64,000 nt of DNA from the NCBI GenBank assembly GCA_015143295.1, contig CM026564.1, positions 16,356,416 through 16,420,415 on the forward strand, in the 5' to 3' direction. Positions 56,986 to 64,000 of the stretch are shown here, in pieces. Source of the stretch: Tetracentron sinense (lineage: Eukaryota > Streptophyta > Magnoliopsida > Trochodendrales > Trochodendraceae). How positions within the stretch are numbered: the stretch's first letter is position 1; every line of letters starts with the position of its first letter. Made by a program: the position numbers and the translations under genes. The notes beneath the pieces are model-generated. The model did no database searches, was not told the DNA's origin, and saw only the letters and a program-made list of their open reading frames with translations.

Positions 56986-58713
56986 CACTTTCTTTGGTAT
57001 GGAAATAATTCCCAAAGGAAAATTCCTCTTATCAATTGGAAGCAAGTTTGCAAACCTCTCTTGGAAGGCAGTCTCGACCTTAGAAGACTCAAGGATTGGA
57101 ACCGTGGCGCTCTCATCCGCCATGTTTGGCAAATTGAGTCAGGTTCCCATTCCTTGTGGACGGGGTGGGTTCAGAGACATCTCATCAAAGGCAAACCCTT
57201 TTAGAAGCTCAAAGAGCTGATGGATTGCTCATGGTCTTGGAGGAAATTGTTACAGCTGCGGAAAGAGGTAAAACCTCTTTTCCTTTCTCTAATTGGAGAT
57301 TGCACCCAAACTAATAAGTGGTTAAGCATAGGTGTTCTTGATGACTTGTTTGGCAGCAGAATCATCTTTGATTCAAGTCTAGGAGCCTCAGCGTGTGTCA
57401 GTTCGATCATCTCAAATGGTCGTTGGGATCCCCCACCTCCATCTTCTTGGGATTTAACCCAGCTTTGGAATGCTATCCATAAGACTCAGATTCACCGAAG
57501 TATTGTTGGAGGCAAGATTATATGGATTCCCTCTTCATCAGGTCGTTTCACTATGAAGTCCTCCTAGGAAGCCATTAGAACCCCTTCTCCATGTGTTGTT
57601 TGGAGCAAGCTGGTATGGTTTTCGCATAATATAAAGACGCATAGTTTTATTTCTTGGCTAGCCTTTTCCGGAAGACTTCAAACTCAAGACCGCCTTGTTA
57701 AACATTCGGTCCTTGGGGTTGCTACTTCTTAGGACCTCAAATGAAAGTCTTGAACACCTCTTCTTCGAGTGCAGATACTCTCAGTCAATATGGAAACACA
57801 TCCTAAACAAGATTAGGTTCAGTGCGCATGTCATTTTAGCTTGGGAAGACGATGTGAGGGGGTTTCTTAGGGAAACGGCCAAAGAAGATCCCAAAGCAAC
57901 AGTGCGGAAACTATGCTTCAATGCTTCCATTTACCATATTTGGCTGGAAAGAAATGCAAGAATCTTTCAGAACCAATATCTCCCCGTGGAGATCCTATGC
58001 AATAAGATCATTCGATATACGTCGCTTCGCCTAGATACCTCTTCATTGGACATTATAGAGAACCCAGCAAATAGAGATTTATTTTCTAGTTGGAATATTC
58101 CTATAAGCTGGCATCAACCACGGGAACAATGGTGTTCGTGGACTCCTCCCCCTCCTGGTACTACGATAGTCCATACTGATGGATCCTCAAGACCTAATGC
58201 TGCGGGCTATGGTGGAATTTTTCGTGACCATCTTGGTGAGCCAATTCTGGCCTTTTGTTCTTACAGCCAAATTGAAGATCCTCTTTATTTCAATTCTAGC
58301 ACTTACATGGAAATGTTGGCTATCAAGAAGGCATATGATTTCGCAAAAGATTTGAACCTAAATAGGCTTGAGTTTGTCTTGGATTCATAAGGAGTTGTTG
58401 ACATTATTAAACACCGGACTGAGATGCCATGGCAAGTTCAAGGGCTGGTGGAGATTATACGGGAGGAATTTCGGCACTTTCAGGAGGTGAAAATTTCTCA
58501 TGCTTGGAGAGAGACAAATAGAGCAGCTGATTTTCTAGCCTCCTTTTGTAACCTTGATTCGATAGTGGTTCTTCTTCCACATGATTTCCCTGATCCTCTT
58601 AGGAAGATTGTTAGAGAGGATGCTCTTGGCTACAAATACCGCAGATTGTAAGATGGTTTTTTAATGAATCTAGTTGGGGTCTGCCTAACCCCAAGCTTAC
58701 CTTCCAAAAAAAA
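56986..58713 (+). mobile_element. LINE-E1, 5'-truncated LINE inside A3
   Basis: A different LINE family, starting in the RT thumb and ending with the 3' hairpin (58672-58690) and an eight-base A tail. A3 resumes at 58714 (GGAGGCTCAAGAAGG). Its insertion site is only about 25 bases from that of A4. No target duplication is evident. Confidence 0.87.
56990..58651 (+). pseudogene. LINE-E1 ORF2 remnant: thumb, zinc-binding, RNase H
   Basis: Pieces: RRLKDWNRGALIRHVWQI (about 57080), then CSWSWRKLLQLRKEV to FTMKSS with a TAG at 57565-57567; zinc-binding with HLFFEC near 57750; linker from 57900 (IYHIWLERNARIFQNQYLP); RNase H 58130-58390 with VHTDGSSRPNAAGYGGIFRDH, a Glu in TYMEMLAIKKAY, and VLDS followed by a TAA at 58388-58390. 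The end HAWRETNRAADFLASFC runs to 58651. Several stops and shifts. Confidence 0.85.
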
Positions 58714-60666
58714 GGAGGCTCAAGAAGGACGGCTAACTCCCCACCCCTTATGATTGTCTCCACTGATCACCCACCTTTGCTTCGCTGATGATCTGGTTTT
58801 TTTTTCTCGAGCAAATCTTGTGTCCGTTAAAGCTATTGATTCCACGTTGAAGCTCTTCTCTAGATTGGGGCTTGAAGTCAGTCTGATGAAGTCATATGTT
58901 TTCTTTGCTAATGTGAGCTCGAGGAAGCGGATCCAAATTCAAAACAAGTTGCGGTTCAGGCATGGTTCTTTGCCGATTAAATATTTGGGCCTTTCCCTTT
59001 CTGCGACAAGACTTACCTTTGGGGACTGTCATGATCTATTTGATAAAATATCAAAATGTATTTCTTCTTGGAAAAACAGGTGGCTGTCCTATGGAGGGAG
59101 AGTGGAGCTTATTAAAGGGGTACTCCATAGCTTCCATCTGTATTGGTGTAGCGTTTTCTTGTTACCTAAAGGGGTCATTAAACTCATTGAGCGTATGCTC
59201 GCTCGATTCCTTTGGGCAAGGCCAGATCTTCATAGCTCATGCTGAAGGAGGGCTGAATTTGCGGAGAGTGTTGGACTGGAACAATAGCTCCTTATGTAGA
59301 CGTATTTGGGAGATTGCCTATAAGGATGATTCCCTATGGGTTGCTTGGTTTCGAGAAAGATACCTTAAGAAGAGTCTATTTGGACTATGAAAATGCCAGC
59401 TTTGCCATCTTGGAGTGTCCAGAGTATTTTGAAGACTAGACCGCTAGCTGAGGGCGCTATTCAACATTTAGTTGGTGATGGTCTCTCCACTAGGCTTTGG
59501 CTTGATCATTGGCATCCTATAGGTGTTTTACTAATGGAATGCAGAGCTCCAGATTCTTATATTCACGGTATTGATAAAACAAACTTAGTTGCTTCTATTC
59601 GGCAAGATAATGGATGGATTCTCCAAACCCCTAGCCTTCCTGATCTGATTGACGCGTGGGAAGAGATCCACAACATCCAATTGCTGGGGTGAGTGTACCG
59701 ACCGTATTGTTTGGACTCCATCTGTTAATGGCATATTCTCGTTAAAATCTGCTTGGAATCGCATCAGGTCAACTAATATCAATGTTCGTTGGGCTAATCT
59801 TCTTTGGCATTCCCATGCTATTCCTAAACATTCGATTATTACTTGGATGGCTATTCGTCCTGCCCTATCCACTAAGGACATGCTCTTTCGGTTGGGGATT
59901 GTTGGCAATGCCCAATGCATCCTATGCCGCTCAGCTCCAGAAAGTCATGACCATATTTTTGTCTCTTGCCCTTATTCTTCAGTTATCTGGGCTCGAATTG
60001 CTATACGCATCCAGATACCAGTTTGCCGGTTTCTTGATTGGAATGATATGATTCGCTCTCTGACCAGGTATTGTAAAGTGAACCATCTCAAAGGGCTCAT
60101 TTGAAAATCTGTTTTTTGTGCTTTTATCTATCATGTTTGGATCGAGAGGAATAACAGGACCTTTCGCAATGAGTTCCGCCCCTCTAGCGAAATACATAGG
60201 AAAATCATTGATGATGTTGTGATTCGGCTTAGTATGGAAAAGCTGGCTGTTTAAGATAATGCTGATAATAGAGAAACTATTGAATCCTTTGGTATCCAGC
60301 CCCATTGGACTTTGGCTCCTACTCGTTGGGTCTCTTGGGTCCCGCCAAGCGATGGGCACTTTAAGTTGAATACTGATGGATCAACTAAATAGGGTCATAG
60401 TGGCTATGGTTGTATTCTTCGGGATGCTATGGGTAGTGCGATATATGCTTTAGCTAGTGGGTGTCCAGAACAAACCGTTATTTAGGAATTCTGCATATCT
60501 GGATTGAATCCGACTCCACCTGGGCTATTATGTGTGTCAAAAGAAATTGTGTTTAGCCGTGGGAGTGCTCCTTTATCCTAGCTGATATAGATAACGAAAC
60601 TTTGAAGCATGGGATATTAGCCACACTCCGTGGGAAGCAAACAAAGCTGCAGACTTCTTATCTAAA
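58714..60666 (+). pseudogene. LINE-A3 ORF2 part 2: RT core to RNase H
   Basis: Continues the A3 RT: EAQEGRLTPHPL with a TGA near 58751, then ITHLCFADDLVFFS with FADD at 58781-58792, KYLGLSLSATRLTFGD and LSYGGRVELIKGVLHSF. A deletion of about 42 bases near 59238 and a one-base loss near 59372 break the connection. Zinc-binding CILCRSAPESHDHIF lies near 59925. RNase H (LNTDGSTK then TAG near 60391) has lost about 50 bases near 60485. It ends at SKF where the T run of LINE-B4 begins. Confidence 0.87.
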
Positions 60667-60696
60667 TTTTTTTTTTTTTTTTGGAAGGTAAGCTGG

Positions 60697-60715
60697 GGTT
60701 AGGCAGACCCCGACC
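60697..60715 (-). other. LINE 3'-terminal hairpin of B4
   Basis: On the minus strand GGTCGGGGTCTGCCTAACC, differing from A1 by one base; followed by CCAGCTTACCTTCC and the A tail. Confidence 0.75.
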
Positions 60716-60742
60716 AGATATATAAATTAAAAAAGAAAGGGA

Positions 60743-63700
60743 TTACAATCTAAGGTAATTACAACCCGATCTATCCTTTTCCAAAATGGATAAAAGTTCA
60801 GAGGGAAACTCCCTTGGCAAAAGAACAATAGAGCTATTGAGAATACAAAATTTGGCTAGAAAATCAGCTGCCGAGTTACTTTCCCGCCAAATATGATGAA
60901 TAGAATATGCTGAAAAGTGGGATAGCTTGAAAATACATCTCATAACTAAATTCGCCAAGTACCAAGGAGGATCATTAGAAGCGTTCAGTAACTGAGAGGC
61001 TTGCAGCGAGTTTGTATTAATATGGAGGTTCTGAATACCTTGGGCCGTAGCTAGATCAATGCCTCTTTCAATGGCTAGGATTTCCAGCTGTAGGATATCA
61101 GTTCCCTCCACTCCTTCCGCGAAAGCTAGAAGAGGATGACCATTGCAATCACGCAGAATGCCACCGAAACCCGCTGCACCATTTCTAATTGAGCCATCAC
61201 TATTTAGAACCCAGAAGCCTAGAGGAGGCGGGGACCATGAGCACCATCTCTGCGGTTTAAGAAAGAAACCAACAGTAATCTGCCAAGCATTAAGGAATTC
61301 TCTAGTTGAGGCCGTGTCTTCCACTTGAGCATTTAAGGCCTCAATCTTGAGCCTAGTATCTGTAATTATGGAGGCAGTGATGTAGTCCACGGGCTTGAAG
61401 GTGTTGGAGAAGATTCGATTGTTTCTTTCACTCCATATGTGGTATATAGTAGCACTGAAGGCTATTCTCTTGATGTTTTGGATAAGTTGCCGACCATGAA
61501 AAGCTGTAGCAACCCAATCAATCTCATTGTTCCAAGGCAAAATTTGTCGGGAAGAGTAGCGACAAAGGCGAAGGATGGTTTTCCAGATTTGGTTAGTGAA
61601 GAGGCATTCAAAAAATAAGTGTTGGGTGCTTTCAGAAGATGCCCAACAGAAAATACAACGGGAATGGGTGATGATATTGAGGGATAGGAGGTGGTCTTGA
61701 GTAAGAAGTTTGTTGGATATGGCAAGCCAGGAGATAAAGGAGTGACGGGGAATAAACTTACCAGACCAAACAAGGCTCCACCAAGGAACAGAGGGCTGAT
61801 TCGAGCGAAGGCTATTCCAGGCTGACTTGAGAGAGTAAGATCCTTTGCTATTAAGTTTCCAAATCACACGATCAGCTGGTAAGGAAGAATTGATATCCGT
61901 CTGTTGAAGAGCATTCCAAACTGTTGAGAGATCTGCTGAAACTGCAGGTGGCAGATTCCAGGATGAGTCAGAGATGATAGAGGCAACTGTAGCATCTCTT
62001 GGAAGACCCGAATCATATTGAAGGCGCTCACCGAATTGCTCAAAGAGAATGCCCAATGAATGCCAGGGATCATGCCAGAGGGAAGTTCTGGATCCATCAG
62101 CTATGGAATGAGTAATATGATCTTTGGCCAGATCTCTTGATTGAAGAATTTTCCGCCAGCTCCAAGAACATTCAACGGGAATTTTCATTGTCCAGAAAAA
62201 ATTGTGTCTGATAAGTTTCTTGTAACACCACTGCACCCATAAGCTATCGGTGTGGGAAGCAATAGCCCATACTTGGCGAATAATACCTACTTGATTCCAG
62301 TCCGTAAGTTTACGAATGCCTAGGCCACCTTCATTCTTTGGCCTGCAGATAGTAGACCAGGAGATAGGATGAATTTTGTGTCGAAGATCACAGCCAGACC
62401 AAAGAAATTTGCAGCAGATTTGTTCAATTTTCTTGGCTACAGATTTGGGGAGAATGAGCAACTTGGTCCAGTAGATATGCATGCTGTTCAAGGTAGATTT
62501 AATGAGCTCCAGTCGCCCTGCATAGGAGAGGAAGTTAGCTTTCCAGTTTTGAATCTTGTTGAGAATCCTATCGAGCAGCGGTTGACAAACAGCAGCAAAT
62601 AGACGACCAGAAATAAGGGGCATGCCAAGGTATTTGACAGGCAAACTTCCAATTCGAAATTTAAAAATGCGTTTGAAAAGGGACTGAGTAGAGGGAGCTG
62701 TCCCCACAAAAAACATCTGGCTTTTATCAGAATTGGGATGGAGGCCTGAGATTGATGAAAATTTGACTAGAACTGCTCCAAGTTCCGAGGCTGTTCATTG
62801 GTCTGCTTTAACAAAAACAAATAAGTCATCAGCGAAACTAATGTGAGTAAGGAGGGGATTATCACACCTTGGATGCAAAGATATAAGACCAACTCTGGCA
62901 GCCTGATTGAGCAGGGATGAGAAGCCTTCCATAGCAATGACAAATAGAAAGGGCGATAGAGAGTCCCCCTGTCGAAGGCCACGAGAGCTACTAAAATAAC
63001 CTTGGGGAGCTCCATTTATGACCACAGAGAAGCGAGGCGTGGTGAAATAAGGAATTAGCCATTGAATAAAGATGTCAGGGAACTGCATCTTCTGCAAAAC
63101 TAAAATCAGATAATCCCATCGCACCGTGTCAAAAGCCTTCATCAGATCAATCTTGATAGCACATCGTGGACTGCCATTGTCGCGATGATAGTTCCTCACA
63201 AGCTCATGGGTGAGAAGAATCCTGTCAGAAATATTGCGCCCCTTTAAAAAAGCCGATTGATTTCCACTTATAATGGAAGGAAGAACCAAACTGAGGCGAG
63301 CTGCAAGGATTTTTAAGATACATTTTTATACAGTGTTGCATAAGGAGATGGGGCGATAATCCGAAAAAGAGTTCGGTCTGGGCACTTTTGGTATTAAGGA
63401 TATTAGAGTTGAGTTCAGCTCAGACAGCATTCTGGAGGATCTGAAAAAATTCTGAACCGCCTTGACAACATCTCGTTCAACAATGTCCCAACAAACTTTG
63501 AAGAAAAGAGCAGTATATCCATCAGGACCAGGGGACTTTTCATCATGACAGTCAGAAAAAGCCCATTTGATTTCAGAGGGTGTAATGGAACTGGTAAGGA
63601 GAGGATAGTCTTGAGAGTCAACAGTAGCAAAACAGGGGATGTCCTCTGGGGCTAAATCTCTCTCAGTCGAAGGTCTGGATAAGAGGTTTTCAAAGTATTT

Positions 63701-63997
63701 GACGCCTGCTGAACTAATCTCATCTTCTTGGTTGAGGAGAATATCATTATGAGTAATTGAAGAGATTCGATTGAAGCCTCGTCGAGACGCAAGACTCTTA
63801 TGAAAGAATTTAGTATTATTATCCCCCAAGGATAGCCACAAGAGTCTGGATTTTTGTCTGATAGAGGCTTCTTCTGATCTTGCTAGAAGGCAGTAATCCC
63901 GAAGAAAACTCTTTTCCAGTGCAATAAGAGATTCGTCATGAGGATTAGAATGTAGCTGCATTTGGGCCACCTCCAGAACTTGTTTAGATTGGGCCAC
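60743..63997 (-). pseudogene. LINE-B4 ORF2, nearly intact (two in-frame stops)
   Basis: A single frame spans about 1,085 codons with only two stops: TAA at 63326-63328 (Tyr in related CNTIYKC) and TGA at 62795-62797. It includes QMQLHSNPHDESL linker, EKSPGPDGYTALFFKVCWD, IPKVPRPNSFSDYRPISLC, KAFDTVRWDY, RGLRQGDSLSPFLF, FADD at 62825-62836, GSLPVKYLGMPLISGRL, zinc-binding CIFCWASSESTQHLFFEC, and RNase H (LNSDGSIRNGAAGFGGILRD, a Glu in ILQLEILAI, ESNSAADFLAKFC) to the end CNYLRL. No frameshift is seen in the window. The relatively young state suggests family B was active late. Confidence 0.92.
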
Positions 63998-64000
63998 TCG

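Larger units (their letters stand above)
51008..60666 (+). mobile_element. LINE-A3, host of four later insertions
   Basis: Plus-strand LINE of family A, 5' truncated in ORF1. Its own sequence is 51008-51184, 53506-56040, 56961-56985 and 58714-60666; it is interrupted by solo LTR L11, LINE-A4, LINE-E1 and finally LINE-B4. The last about 200 coding bases and its tail should lie beyond the window. Confidence 0.88.
60667..64000 (-). mobile_element. LINE-B4, well-preserved LINE running off the window
   Basis: Minus-strand LINE with tail (T run 60667-60682), 3' hairpin (60697-60715) and a long ORF2. It is inserted into the RNase H part of LINE-A3. Closest to B1, B2 and B3, but much less decayed. 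Its 5' end and ORF1 would lie beyond 64000. Confidence 0.92.

Noticed and set aside
1-64000. Host genes, tRNA, rRNA or a classic cut-and-paste DNA transposon
   Set aside because: No multi-exon coding pattern, cloverleaf, rRNA core or transposase with terminal inverted repeats was recognised; all longer frames are explained by LINE or LTR parts.

Overview
The window looks like intergenic heterochromatin of a repeat-rich flowering plant. I see no host protein-coding gene, tRNA or rRNA. Almost every base belongs to plant L1-clade LINEs (endonuclease, reverse transcriptase and RNase H in one ORF2), to LTRs related to a Ty3/gypsy chromovirus of the Tekay/Del type, or to a satellite of about 170 bp. 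The lineage of the plant cannot be named from this sequence. Labels used below: LINE families A to F, numbered by copy, and LTR copies L1 to L11.

Left part (1-10703): LINE-A1 (+) abuts LINE-B1 (-), which abuts LINE-D1 (+), which abuts the 3' part of an LTR (L1) that itself carries LINE-B2 (-). This reads as an LTR containing D1, containing B1, containing A1, with the left halves outside the window. A minus-strand LTR piece (L2) follows. From 10704 to about 23526 lies the only LTR element with internal genes: 5' LTR (L3), tRNA-Met primer site, gag, pol and a broken 3' LTR (L5). It is old, broken in many places, and interrupted by LINE-B3 (-) and a solo LTR (L4).

Middle part (23527-51007): two blocks of the ~170 bp satellite, each preceded by the same short copia-like LTR end. 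Between the blocks a LINE-F fragment is split by LTR L6 (itself carrying solo LTR L7) and by solo LTR L8. The second block is split by solo LTR L9 (TSD CTTAT), by LINE-C1 (TSD AAAGTTA) and by LINE-C2. L9 contains a nearly full-length LINE-D2 (TSD AGTGTTTTCA), and D2 contains solo LTR L10 (TSD GACAC), a four-level nest with matching target duplications at each step.

Right part (51008-64000): LINE-A3 (+) is interrupted by solo LTR L11 (TSD ATACA), by LINE-A4, by LINE-E1 only about 25 bases further on, and finally by LINE-B4 (-), whose ORF2 is broken by only two in-frame stops and which runs off the window.

The least explained signal is inside the LTRs. Diverged copies share one layout: a cluster of ACCGATCGCTCGGT-like quasi-palindromes, a TATA box, a purine-rich leader, a copy-specific array of hairpin-forming minisatellites, a conserved hairpin (GCTGAG...CTCAGC), and then a short acidic reading frame with a PFD-C...PWVEEEY motif that differs between copies largely at synonymous positions. 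Separately, all LINE families here share a 3' terminal hairpin just before the A tail.
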